64,000 nucleotides of DNA from Lachnospiraceae bacterium (GTDB lineage Bacteria; Bacillota; Clostridia; Lachnospirales; Lachnospiraceae), in contig NBBL01000001.1 in assembly GCA_002892395.1 (NCBI GenBank), forward strand, positions 62,589 to 126,588, given 5' to 3'. The number at the start of each line of letters is the position of its first letter. Position 1 is the first letter of the stretch. The notes beneath the pieces were generated by a model. It saw only the letters and a list, made by a program, of their open reading frames with translations. It did not search any database and was not told the origin of the DNA. The translations under genes were made by a program, and so were the position numbers. Below are positions 51,221-59,384 of the stretch, in pieces.

Positions 51221-52279
51221 CTAACGGGTCAACTCCCCCTTTTTCCGTATGGCCACCTCCGTATCCTCGTATCCGTTGGGATTGTTCTTCTGCCAATTCC
51301 AGGAATCCCGGCACATCTGCTCCAGATCGCGAACTGCCTTCCATCCCAGTTCCCTCTCTGCCTTGGAAGGATCCGCGTAGCACTGGGGGACATCTCCTGC
51401 ACGGCGCTCCTTAAAAACATAAGGGATCTTGAGCCCGTTCGCCGCTTCAAACGCATTGATCACATCCAGGACAGAATATCCACAGCCGGTCCCCAGATTG
51501 TAGATACGGACGGCAGGTTCCTCCCGTTCCATTTTTTCCAATGCCTTCCGATGTCCATTTGCCAGATCCACAACATGAATATAATCGCGGATGCAGGTTC
51601 CATCCTTCGTGTCATAATCATTGCCGAAGACACCGAGACAAACCAGCTTTCCGATGGCAACCTGTGTGATATAAGGAAGGAGATTGTTCGGAATTCCCTT
51701 GGGATTTTCTCCCATGCGCCCGGATTCGTGGGCGCCGATCGGATTGAAATAGCGCAGCAGCATGACATTCCACTCCGGATCCGCCGTATGAAGATCGGTC
51801 AGGATTTGCTCCAGCATGGACTTGGTTCGACCGTAGGGATTGGTGACCTCTCCCTTCGGGCAGTCCTCAGTGATCGGCACAAAGGCGGGATTTCCGTAGA
51901 CCGTCGCACTGGAAGAAAATACAATCCGCTTCACGCCATATTTTCGCATGCATTCACAGAGCACCAGGGTTCCCGTAATGTTGTTATGGTAGTACGCCAG
52001 CGGCTTGTAGACAGACTCTCCCACTGCTTTCAGCCCCGCGAAATGGATGACTGCCTCAATTTTTTCCTGCTCAAATACCGCCTCCAGCTTCTTTCGATCC
52101 AGAAGGTTGACCTCATAAAATTTCAGCCGCTTCCCGGTCAGCTCCATGACGCGGTTTAATGCTTCACGGCTGGAATTGACAAGATTATCCACCACAACCA
52201 CCTCATAGCCGGAATTCAACAATTCCACACAGGTATGACTTCCGATAAAGCCCGCTCCTCCGGTCACTAAGATTGCCAT
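51221..52279 (-). CDS. galE: UDP-glucose 4-epimerase
   Basis: An SDR-extended epimerase: [14 protein letters not shown]-binding motif, FSSSATVYG with the catalytic Ser/Thr and the YxxxK pair in NPYGRTKSM. Ends with the typical [15 protein letters not shown]. About 352 residues. The ATG at 52279 follows GGGAGG by about 8 nt; a longer frame from 52300 has no better site. It interconverts UDP-glucose and UDP-galactose, feeding envelope polysaccharides. Confidence 0.95.
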   Translation of the reverse strand: MAILVTGGAGFIGSHTCVELLNSGYEVVVVDNLVNSSREALNRVMELTGKRLKFYEVNLLDRKKLEAVFEQEKIEAVIHFAGLKAVGESVYKPLAYYHNNITGTLVLCECMRKYGVKRIVFSSSATVYGNPAFVPITEDCPKGEVTNPYGRTKSMLEQILTDLHTADPEWNVMLLRYFNPIGAHESGRMGENPKGIPNNLLPYITQVAIGKLVCLGVFGNDYDTKDGTCIRDYIHVVDLANGHRKALEKMEREEPAVRIYNLGTGCGYSVLDVINAFEAANGLKIPYVFKERRAGDVPQCYADPSKAERELGWKAVRDLEQMCRDSWNWQKNNPNGYEDTEVAIRKKGELTR

Positions 52280-52296
52280 ATGTTTTTCCTCCCTCA

Positions 52297-53484
52297 TCAA
52301 TGATGGAACAGTCTGACGCCGGTAAACGTCATCACCATATTATATTTATTACAGGTTTCGATGACCTGATCGTCTCGAATGGAGCCGCCGGGCTGCGCCA
52401 CATACAGAACCCCGCTCTGGTGCGCCCGCTCAATGTTGTCCCCGAACGGGAAAAATGCATCGCTTCCCAGAGAAATGCCGTGCATCTCCTTTCGCCGCTC
52501 CCGTTGCGCTTGTTCTGTGAATGCAGCGGGGCGCCGGGTGAAAAGCCGCTCCCAGTTTCCCTCCGATAGGAGCTGCGCCGCATCTCTTCCCAGATAGACA
52601 TCAATGGCGTTGTCCCGATCGGCGCGTCCCACTTCCTTTCGGAACGGAAGCGAAAGAACCTCCGGCGACTGCCGCAGAAACCAGCGGTCGGCTTTGTCTC
52701 CCGCAAGGCGTGTGCAGTGAATCCGCGACTGCTGTCCCGCCCCGATTCCAATCGCCTGCCCATCGAAGGCATAACAGACCGAATTGGACTGGGTGTATTT
52801 TAAGGTAATGAGCGCGACGAGAAGATCCGTTTTTGCCTGCTTCGGAAGCAGCTTGTTCTCTGTGACAATCCGCCTGAACAGCGTCTCATCCAGGCTCAAA
52901 TGATTTCTTCCCTGTTCAAAGGTGACGCCGAACACCTGCTTTTTTTCCGTTGGAGAAGGACGGTATTCCGCATCCATTCGTATGATGTTGTAGGCTCCCT
53001 TTTTCTTTTCCTTCAAAAGCGCCAGCGCTTCCGCATCAAAATCCGGCGCAATGACACCGTCGGATACCTCCCTTCGAATGAGTGTCGCCGTCGAAAGATC
53101 ACAGCGATCGGACAGCGCGACAAAATCCCCAAAGCTGGACATGCGGTCGGCTCCCCTGGCTCTTGCATACGCTGCAGCCAGCGGAGAAAGCACATCCCCC
53201 TCCTCCACCCGGTAACTCTGCCGAAGAACCGGGGTGAGCGGACGCCCGCAGGCAGCTCCTGCAGGAGAGACATGCTTAAAGGATGCCGCAGACGGAAGTC
53301 CGGTGGCAAGCTTCAGCTCCTGCACCAGCTGCCAGCCGTTCAGTGCATCCAAAAAATTGATGTAACCGGGGTTCCCATTCAGGATTTCCACCGGAAGAGG
53401 CCCGCCGTTCTCCATGAAGATACGGGAAGGTGTTTGGTTCGGATTGCAGCCGTACTTCAGTGTCAGTTCCTTCATCCTGTTCAT
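52297..53484 (-). CDS. Stand-alone AICAR formyltransferase (PurH transformylase domain)
   Basis: The 395-residue protein corresponds to the C-terminal transformylase part of PurH ([27 protein letters not shown] with the catalytic Lys-His, [27 protein letters not shown] in parts, ending in the [11 protein letters not shown] region), but lacks the IMP cyclohydrolase domain. It catalyses AICAR to FAICAR in purine synthesis. The cyclization step must come from another protein, most likely the PurO-like gene just upstream (22-bp gap), with which it forms a unit. Confidence 0.93.
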   Translation of the reverse strand: MNRMKELTLKYGCNPNQTPSRIFMENGGPLPVEILNGNPGYINFLDALNGWQLVQELKLATGLPSAASFKHVSPAGAACGRPLTPVLRQSYRVEEGDVLSPLAAAYARARGADRMSSFGDFVALSDRCDLSTATLIRREVSDGVIAPDFDAEALALLKEKKKGAYNIIRMDAEYRPSPTEKKQVFGVTFEQGRNHLSLDETLFRRIVTENKLLPKQAKTDLLVALITLKYTQSNSVCYAFDGQAIGIGAGQQSRIHCTRLAGDKADRWFLRQSPEVLSLPFRKEVGRADRDNAIDVYLGRDAAQLLSEGNWERLFTRRPAAFTEQAQRERRKEMHGISLGSDAFFPFGDNIERAHQSGVLYVAQPGGSIRDDQVIETCNKYNMVMTFTGVRLFHH

Positions 53485-53505
53485 GATTCCGTTTTTTGTC
53501 CTCTC

Positions 53506-54219
53506 TCAGCTGTTTTTATTGAAAATCCGGGTTTCTTCCGCTTCTTTTTCTAAATGGAGAAAGCGAACAAACAGAGAAATTCTGTTGTGGGAGTCCAACG
53601 AATCCCACAGCTTTTCCGAAAACGCGTCAATGGGATCTGAAAGTGCGACGGCGATCGGCTCTCCCTCAAAGCTGGGCAGCGGATTCCCGTCCTCCCGGTA
53701 GGTGTGGATCAAGTGTCCCTCCCCGGGAAGGGGATGTTCGAAGCAAAAAAAGCAGCGAAGCGTCGAGTCCGGATTTCCCTTATTGCTTTTCAGAATGCTG
53801 AGCTCATACTGAAACCCCTCCGGTGTTCTCTGCATCAGACCTGAGATGCGAGGGGTGTAATTGGGCGCATCCGGCTCAAAGGTGCGGGGGGCAAGTGCCT
53901 CCGCAAAACGTTTTCCCGCCTTAAGCCCCTCATAAATCGTATCGGTTTGGTCTCCGTTTGTCACAATGGTCGTGTTGCCCAGGACGCGAACCGGGGCATA
54001 GAGAATGAGGGAGGGATCCGTAAGCTTATTCTCATCGAAGACCCGGGTTCGAATCCCCTGATCCTCTCTGACAAAAATGCGGTTTCTGGAATTCTCACTG
54101 CGCCCCATGATGAAATAAGCCATGACCGCCGTTTTTCCGTCCGTCGCCACCCCCATCACGATTCCCCGCCCGGGATAATGATTCCCCTTCAGAACCTCAA
54201 ACAATGATTGTTGCCCCAT
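53506..54219 (-). CDS. purO: PurO-type IMP cyclohydrolase
   Basis: The 237-residue protein resembles the archaeal-type IMP cyclohydrolase (MGQQSLFEVLKGNHYPGRGIVMG with the typical NxYPGRG turn, AYFIMGRSENSRNRIF, TNGDQTDTIYEGL). PurO closes FAICAR to IMP with a fold unrelated to PurH's cyclohydrolase domain. Its pairing with a stand-alone AICAR formyltransferase supports the call. AGGAGG precedes the ATG by 4 nt; the promoter is at 54250-54278. Confidence 0.88.
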   Translation of the reverse strand: MGQQSLFEVLKGNHYPGRGIVMGVATDGKTAVMAYFIMGRSENSRNRIFVREDQGIRTRVFDENKLTDPSLILYAPVRVLGNTTIVTNGDQTDTIYEGLKAGKRFAEALAPRTFEPDAPNYTPRISGLMQRTPEGFQYELSILKSNKGNPDSTLRCFFCFEHPLPGEGHLIHTYREDGNPLPSFEGEPIAVALSDPIDAFSEKLWDSLDSHNRISLFVRFLHLEKEAEETRIFNKNS

Positions 54220-54249
54220 AGCGCCTCCTGTCTCTTCCGATTGATTCCT

Positions 54250-54278
54250 ATCATATCACCCGTGGATTGTTCCATCAA
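54250..54278 (-). promoter_or_regulatory. Promoter of purO
   Basis: On the minus strand TTGATG (54273-54278) and TATGAT (54250-54255) are 17 bp apart. Confidence 0.68.
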
Positions 54279-54327
54279 GAAGCAGGAAAACGGAAGAATG
54301 ATTCTCTTCCTTTTCCTTCGTTTTTCA

Positions 54328-54356
54328 TGGACTTTTTTGGTTCCTTCCTTTATGAT
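54328..54356 (+). promoter_or_regulatory. Candidate pyrBI promoter
   Basis: TGGACT (54328-54333) and TATGAT (54351-54356) have a 17-bp spacer, about 88 bp before the pyrB start. The leader contains a small hairpin (CGGAACA 54397-54403 with TGTTCCG 54416-54422) without a U-tract; no PyrR-type attenuator was recognised. Confidence 0.45.
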
Positions 54357-54443
54357 TGGAATGATTTTATCGGAACCATGGAAGCAAAACAGAAGTCGGA
54401 ACAAGAATCCTGTTGTGTTCCGCCATTTGGGAGGTTGACCTGT

Positions 54444-55367
54444 ATGAGGCATCTTTTGAAACCACTTGATTTCACAGTGGAGGAAATTAATGAGCTTCTG
54501 AATCTCGCCCGGGACATCGGGCAGAACCGATCGCGATATGCACATGTCTGCGACGGCAAAAAGCTCGCCACCCTTTTTTATGAACCAAGCACAAGAACCC
54601 GCCTTTCCTTTGAGGCAGCCATGCTGAATCTGGGGGGATCCGTGCTCGGCTTTCAGTCCGCCAGTGCCAGCTCTGCCTCAAAGGGAGAGAGTGTCGCCGA
54701 CACCGTGCGCGTGGTGTCCTGCTACGCAGATATTATCGCCATGCGGCATCCGAAGGAGGGCGCCCCTCTGGTTGCCAGTCTTTATTCCGGCGTTCCTATT
54801 ATCAACGCGGGAGACGGCGGTCACCAGCACCCGACCCAGACCCTCACCGACCTGATGACCATTCGCTCCCTGAGCGGGCGTCTTGAGCACATGACCGTCG
54901 GTCTCTGCGGTGATTTAAAATTTGGAAGAACCGTTCACTCCCTGATTCACGCGCTGATCCGTTATCCCGGTATCCGCTTTGTCCTGATTTCTCCTATGGA
55001 GCTTCGGGTTCCCAGTTACATCCGCGAGGATGTGCTTTGCGGAAACGGTATTCCCTTCGAGGAGTCCAGCAGCCTGGAGGAAGCGCTTCCCAAGCTGGAT
55101 ATTCTCTATATGACCCGGGTGCAAAAAGAGCGCTTTTTTAACGAGGCCGATTATATCCGCCTGAAGGACAGCTATATTCTGACTGCCGAAAAAATGAAGC
55201 TTGCCAAGAAAGATATGTATGTGCTGCATCCGCTTCCTCGGGTCAATGAAATTTCAGTGGAAGTAGACGAGGATCCGCGCGCCGCTTACTTCCGACAGGT
55301 GCAATACGGCGTCTATGTGCGTATGGCGCTGATTATGACGTTACTGGGGGTGAAAAAACCATGCTGA
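54444..55367 (+). CDS. pyrB: Aspartate carbamoyltransferase catalytic chain
   Basis: PyrB condenses carbamoyl phosphate and aspartate, the first committed pyrimidine step. Motifs: [13 protein letters not shown] (carbamoyl phosphate site) and [13 protein letters not shown]. The ATG at 54444 gives the normal 307 residues and follows GGGAGG by 9 nt; an upstream frame to 54267 is not coding. The pyrI regulatory chain follows with a 7-bp overlap, so the enzyme is the allosteric PyrBI type. Confidence 0.97.
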   Translation: MRHLLKPLDFTVEEINELLNLARDIGQNRSRYAHVCDGKKLATLFYEPSTRTRLSFEAAMLNLGGSVLGFQSASASSASKGESVADTVRVVSCYADIIAMRHPKEGAPLVASLYSGVPIINAGDGGHQHPTQTLTDLMTIRSLSGRLEHMTVGLCGDLKFGRTVHSLIHALIRYPGIRFVLISPMELRVPSYIREDVLCGNGIPFEESSSLEEALPKLDILYMTRVQKERFFNEADYIRLKDSYILTAEKMKLAKKDMYVLHPLPRVNEISVEVDEDPRAAYFRQVQYGVYVRMALIMTLLGVKKPC

Positions 55368-55801
55368 ATATCAGTGGATTAAACGAAGGCATTGTGCTGG
55401 ATCACATCAAGGCGGGGAAAAGTCTTGATATTTACGACCAGCTTGGGCTGGACAGACTTGACTGCCAGGTGGCAATCATTAAAAATGCACACAGCCAGAA
55501 AATGGGACGAAAGGACATCATAAAAATCGAGGGCGATGTGCTTGGAAAAATTGACCTGGATGTTCTGGGCTACATCGACCACAACATCACAGTCAACATC
55601 ATTCACAACGAAACCATCGTGGAGAAAAAGTTCCTGAGCCGTCCCACCAGGATCACCAACGTTCTGAAATGCCGCAATCCCCGCTGCATCACTTCCATCG
55701 AGCAGGGCCTTCCCCATATCTTCTATCTGGCAGACGAAAAACGCGACATCTATCGTTGTCAGTACTGCGACGAAAAATACTCCGCGCACAGCGCGGAGTA
55801 A
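55361..55801 (+). CDS. pyrI: Aspartate carbamoyltransferase regulatory chain
   Basis: PyrI binds the nucleotide effectors and zinc. The N-terminal allosteric domain starts [20 protein letters not shown]; the C-terminal zinc domain has four cysteines (CRNPRC ... CQYC). 146 residues is usual. Its last codons form an inverted repeat that on the other strand works as a terminator for the convergent gene. Confidence 0.96.
   Translation: MLNISGLNEGIVLDHIKAGKSLDIYDQLGLDRLDCQVAIIKNAHSQKMGRKDIIKIEGDVLGKIDLDVLGYIDHNITVNIIHNETIVEKKFLSRPTRITNVLKCRNPRCITSIEQGLPHIFYLADEKRDIYRCQYCDEKYSAHSAE
55773..55800 (-). terminator. Terminator for the convergent M20 gene, embedded in pyrI
   Basis: TACTCCGCGC (55778-55787) and GCGCGGAGTA (55791-55800) form a 10-bp stem. 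On the minus strand it is followed by TTTTTCG, so it should stop transcripts from the peptidase gene, while on the plus strand there is no U-tract. Confidence 0.72.
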
Positions 55802-55840
55802 GGGAAAACGGGAACACACGGAAACACACGGAAACGCAAA
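55801..55840 (+). repeat. 10-bp tandem array, 4 units
   Basis: Units of 10 bp from 55801 (pattern RGRAAMACRS, the clearest two being GGAACACACG and GAAACACACG) start at the last base of the pyrI stop codon. Confidence 0.75.
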
Positions 55841-55870
55841 ACCAGGACAAACAGAACAAAAAGGGATCGA

Positions 55871-56965
55871 TCATTTCTTCGCAATTTCCAGAATCAGCCT
55901 TGTGGTATTGACGATGTCGTCGATTCGGATCCATTCATCCAATGAATGGCAGTTTTTCATGCCGATTCCGAGATTCACGGAAGGGATTCCGTTCTCATTA
56001 AAATGATTGGTATCGGAGCCGCCTCCGGATTTGACCGGAACAAAAGGAAGCCCGATCTTCCCGCAAGCTGCTTTCACAGCTTGCGCCGGGGCGGAATCCT
56101 CTCCCACATGAAACGCTTTGTAGGTCTCCACCACTTCAATTTCCGCTTCCAGTCCCGATGCGCTTTGCGCATCCTTCACGCATTGCACCATATGATCGGT
56201 CTGCGCCTTCAGCTTTTCATTGTCCAATGACCGCGCCTCTGCGTGAATGGTCACCCGATCTGTGACGATGTTTGTGGGGCCTCCGCCTTGGATGGAGCCG
56301 ATATTCGCTGTTGTCTCCTGGTCAATCCGAAGGAGCTTCATCTTGGTAATTGCCTCCGCAGCGATCTGAATGGCAGAGATTCCTCGTTCCGGAGCCACAC
56401 CGGCGTGGGCCGCTTTTCCCTTGAAGGTAATATGCAGCTTGTTTTGAGCCGGTCCCTGAACAACGGTCTCTCCCGGCGCCCCGCCGCTGTCTATAACAAT
56501 TCCAAAATCCGCCTGGAGCTTCTCATAATCAAGATACTTAGACCCCAGCAGTCCGCCCTCCTCCCAGATACTGAAGCAGATCTGCAGATTGTGGTGCGGC
56601 AGGTTCTCCTCCTTTAATACCGTCAGCATTTCCATGATTGCAGAAACGCCTGCCTTGTCGTCTCCCCCCAGTATTGTGGTTCCATCGGAGCGTATGATTC
56701 CATCCTCAATGACTGCCTTGATTCCTCTTCCAGGGGAAACCGTGTCCATATGCGCGCTGAACAAAATGGTTTTGTCGCTGTCCCCCTTGAGTGTTGCAAT
56801 CAGATTGCCGGAATTGGATCCGGTTTTTTCTCCTGCCCGATCTTCAAAAACCTCCAGTCCGAGGGCAAGAAGATCTGCCTTCAGTCTCTCCTTAAATTCC
56901 CGCTCCTCTCCTGTGGGACTGTCAATTTTAATATAATCCAGAAATCGCTGAATCACTCTCTCCAT
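55871..56965 (-). CDS. M20 family metallopeptidase, PepT/YqjE-like
   Basis: A zinc aminopeptidase or amidase: metal ligands in FSAHMDTVSPGRG, GGDDKAGVS, the catalytic Glu in WEEGGLLGS, and the C-terminal CHSLDEW His. 364 residues, of the tripeptidase-like (PepT, M20B) branch. GGAGG lies about 9 nt before the ATG. It follows the AbgT-type transporter; in E. coli abgAB (M20 enzymes) and abgT work together on p-aminobenzoyl-glutamate, so a role in cleaving an imported dipeptide-like substrate is a plausible inference. Confidence 0.88.
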   Translation of the reverse strand: MERVIQRFLDYIKIDSPTGEEREFKERLKADLLALGLEVFEDRAGEKTGSNSGNLIATLKGDSDKTILFSAHMDTVSPGRGIKAVIEDGIIRSDGTTILGGDDKAGVSAIMEMLTVLKEENLPHHNLQICFSIWEEGGLLGSKYLDYEKLQADFGIVIDSGGAPGETVVQGPAQNKLHITFKGKAAHAGVAPERGISAIQIAAEAITKMKLLRIDQETTANIGSIQGGGPTNIVTDRVTIHAEARSLDNEKLKAQTDHMVQCVKDAQSASGLEAEIEVVETYKAFHVGEDSAPAQAVKAACGKIGLPFVPVKSGGGSDTNHFNENGIPSVNLGIGMKNCHSLDEWIRIDDIVNTTRLILEIAKK

Positions 56966-56989
56966 CTTGCTTCCTCCTTCTGCGGTGTT

Positions 56990-57035
56990 TCAAAAGTGCC
57001 CTTCGAGGGTGAACTCGACGGGCACTGTCTGTTTT
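56990..57035. terminator. Hairpin between abgT and the M20 gene
   Basis: AGTGCCC-T-TCGAG (56995-57007) pairs with CTCGA-C-GGGCACT (57014-57026). T-runs flank on both sides (TTTTG on minus, GTTTTT on plus), so it may act in either direction; it could reduce M20 expression relative to abgT. Confidence 0.6.
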
Positions 57036-57045
57036 TCAGATGTCA

Positions 57046-58596
57046 TTAATTCAGATAAAGCGGCGCACCAGGCCCCACCGGGATTCCCAGCAGCATCCAG
57101 ATGACAATGAACACGGTCCAAAACACCAGGAAGGCCATGGAGTAGGGGAGCATGGTCGAGACCAGAGTCCCAAGTCCTTTGTCCTTCTCATACTTCTGCA
57201 TAAATACAACGATCATCGCGAAGTAGCTCATCAGCGGGCTGATGATGTTGGTGGAGGAATCGCCGATGCGGTAAGCCACCTGTGTGAGTGCAGGATGAAT
57301 GTTCATCTGCATCAGCATCGGGATGAAGATCGGAGCCATGATCGCCCATTTTGCGGAAGCAGAGCCCATAAACAGGTTCAAAAATGCACTCAGCAGGATA
57401 AAGAGAAGAATCAGCGGGATGCCGCCAAGGCCAATGCTCTTCAGGAAATTGGCGCCGGATACGGAGATAATAATTCCGATGTTAGTCTTGGAAAAGTAGG
57501 CGATGAACTGAGACGCGAAGAAGGCCAGCACCAGATAGCTTCCCATCCCCTGCATGCCCAGTGTCATGCATCTCACCACATCCTTGGAGTCCTTGATCTT
57601 TCCGGTTGTTTTTCCGAATACATAGCCGGGAATGAAGAACAGGAGCAGAATCGAAAGCATAAAGCCCTCGTGGAGGAAGTCCTTGATCTGCGCGATTCCG
57701 GTCTCCTCCGGCTTGTTGAACACCGCAAAGGGACCGAACATCATAAGTCCCATGACAATCACGTAAATAATAACGGCAATTCCCGCATATCTTAAGCCTT
57801 TCTGCTCCTGGGGAGTCAGCGGCTTCTCCTCATGGACGTACGCCCCGGTGTACGTTCCCAGATTCGGCTCGACAATCTTTTCGGTGACCAGCGTTCCCAC
57901 CACGGTCAAAACAAAGGTGGAGGCAAAAAGGAAGAACCAGTTGCAGGTGGGATCCAGCGTCATGTCAATATGTGCCGCCTCCATCGCCTGGTTGGTGATG
58001 CCCGTGAGCAGCGGATCCGTGGTTCCGATCAGCATATTCGCGCTGAAGCCTCCGGATACGCCGGCAAAGGCGGCCGCAAGCCCCGCCACCGGATGTCTTC
58101 CCACACTGGCGAAGATCATGGCGCCAAGCGGAACCACTACGACATAGCCTGCATCCGAAGCGATGTTGCTCATGATCCCGGCAAACACGACGGTGGCCGT
58201 GAGAACGCGGCTGTTGACACCCAGCAGCATTTTTTTCAGCCCCACCTCAAAAAGACCTGTGTGCTCGGACAGCGCCACACCCAGCATGGCTACCAGCACT
58301 GTGCCCAGCGGAGCAAAGCCTGTGAAGTTCTTGACGGAAGAATTGAAAATATAGTTGATTCCGTCACGATTTAAAAGAGAAACGGCCGTCAGTGCGACCT
58401 CCTCTCCCTTTTTTGCGTCATAGTAGTCAACCGAAACGCCCATTCTCGACATAATTTCGGCTACGACGATCAGCACAATTGACATGATGAAGAAAAGAAT
58501 GGCTGGATGCGGCAGTGCATTTCCCACCCGTTCTACGGTCTTAAAAAATCCGCCAACATCCTTCGTATCTTTTTTTACGTTTTTGTCATTTGCCAC
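57046..58596 (-). CDS. AbgT family transporter
   Basis: A 516-residue, about 12-helix membrane protein of the AbgT family (p-aminobenzoyl-glutamate importers or drug/sulfonamide exporters). Recognisable parts are FFKTVERVGNALPHPAILFF, GVSGGFSANMLIGTTDPLL and MGSASAKWAIMAPIFIPML. The GTG start at 58596 has GGAGG 8 nt upstream and its own promoter (58657-58685). Import or export cannot be decided from sequence; the M20 peptidase next door favours import. Confidence 0.92.
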   Translation of the reverse strand: MANDKNVKKDTKDVGGFFKTVERVGNALPHPAILFFIMSIVLIVVAEIMSRMGVSVDYYDAKKGEEVALTAVSLLNRDGINYIFNSSVKNFTGFAPLGTVLVAMLGVALSEHTGLFEVGLKKMLLGVNSRVLTATVVFAGIMSNIASDAGYVVVVPLGAMIFASVGRHPVAGLAAAFAGVSGGFSANMLIGTTDPLLTGITNQAMEAAHIDMTLDPTCNWFFLFASTFVLTVVGTLVTEKIVEPNLGTYTGAYVHEEKPLTPQEQKGLRYAGIAVIIYVIVMGLMMFGPFAVFNKPEETGIAQIKDFLHEGFMLSILLLFFIPGYVFGKTTGKIKDSKDVVRCMTLGMQGMGSYLVLAFFASQFIAYFSKTNIGIIISVSGANFLKSIGLGGIPLILLFILLSAFLNLFMGSASAKWAIMAPIFIPMLMQMNIHPALTQVAYRIGDSSTNIISPLMSYFAMIVVFMQKYEKDKGLGTLVSTMLPYSMAFLVFWTVFIVIWMLLGIPVGPGAPLYLN

Positions 58597-58656
58597 TACA
58601 ACTACCTCCGTTTTTTATTTTGAACCTTAAATTTCTATAAAATATATTTCATAATG

Positions 58657-58685
58657 ATTATAAATTACAGCATTTTTTTCGTCAA
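58657..58685 (-). promoter_or_regulatory. Promoter of abgT
   Basis: On the minus strand TTGACG (58680-58685) and TATAAT (58657-58662) are 17 bp apart in an AT-rich region. Confidence 0.85.
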
Positions 58686-58763
58686 TAATAAAAAAAATTA
58701 TTCGTGATATTTTTTTCTCAGAGAACGATTGTCCTTTTACAGCGGACAGTTAACTGAAAATAA

Positions 58764-58803
58764 ACAAAAAAACCGCAAGCTGACTTTCATCAGTCTGCGG
58801 TTT
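58764..58803 (-). terminator. Terminator of rnpB
   Basis: AAACCGCA and TGCGGTTT (plus-strand 58770-58777 and 58796-58803) close a stem with an inner CTGA/TCAG helix; the minus strand ends in a run of seven Ts. It lies directly after the RNase P RNA. Confidence 0.9.
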
Positions 58804-58818
58804 CCTTTGAATCAAACA

Positions 58819-59182
58819 TCGAGATGGACTATAAGCCGGGTTATGTATCGGACGATCATCTATCTAGATCTGCCGTTGCCGGCAGATTCAAGCGACCTAC
58901 CCGGACATCGTTCCGAACAAATTCGGAAATGGCGGGCAGCCTGTCTGTCCTGTTCGGTCTTGCTTCGGATGGGGTTTACATGTGCCCCGCACGTCACCGC
59001 GCGGGCGGTGGTCTCTTACACCGCCTTTGCACCCTTACCGGCGTGGCCGGCGGTTTATTTCTGTTGCACTGGCCTGGGAGTCGCCTCCACCGGATGTTAT
59101 CCGGCATCCTGCCCTGTGAAGCCCGGACTTTCCTCACCTGCAGCCTTTCGTCTCTGCAGCCGCGATCGTCTGTCCATCTCGA
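58819..59182 (-). ncRNA. rnpB: RNase P RNA
   Basis: The catalytic RNA that matures tRNA 5' ends. On the minus strand the universally conserved blocks appear in order: GAGGAAAGTCCGGGC (P4 5' side), the CAGTGCAACAGAAA segment, and AACCCGGCTTATAG near the 3' end. The ends pair as helix P1 (CGAGATGGA with TCCATCTCG). The CAGTGCAACAGAAA form and overall layout suggest type A rather than the Bacillus type B. It has its own promoter and terminator. Confidence 0.95.
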
Positions 59183-59188
59183 ATTTGT

Positions 59189-59217
59189 ACTCTATCACAA
59201 ATCATGCTGCTTCGCAA
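59189..59217 (-). promoter_or_regulatory. Promoter of rnpB
   Basis: On the minus strand TTGCGA (59212-59217) and TAGAGT (59189-59194) have a 17-bp spacer and end about 7 bp before the RNA 5' end. Confidence 0.68.
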
Positions 59218-59236
59218 GGCGCTTCCTGTCGCTTTT

Positions 59237-59305
59237 CCCCCGCCGACTCCCCTGCTTCGCCCTTGCCAACTGTGCTGCTTTGTCCCTGCCAACTGTGCTG
59301 TTTTC
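59237..59305 (-). repeat. 23-bp tandem array, 3 units
   Basis: Units at 59237-59259, 59260-59282 and 59283-59305. The two right-hand units share TGCCAACTGTGCTG; the left one is more diverged. The array lies between the udk stop and the rnpB promoter. Confidence 0.85.
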
Positions 59306-59384
59306 CCTTTGCTTTCCACTTTCTGCGGGAGCCTGCACCCATAAGCACGAATGCAGCACACAATCAGAAGGCGGCTCATTCCCT

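Noticed and set aside
54044-54060. GGGTTCGAATCCCC, a T-arm-like palindrome
   Set aside because: It lies inside purO codons without the rest of a tRNA cloverleaf.
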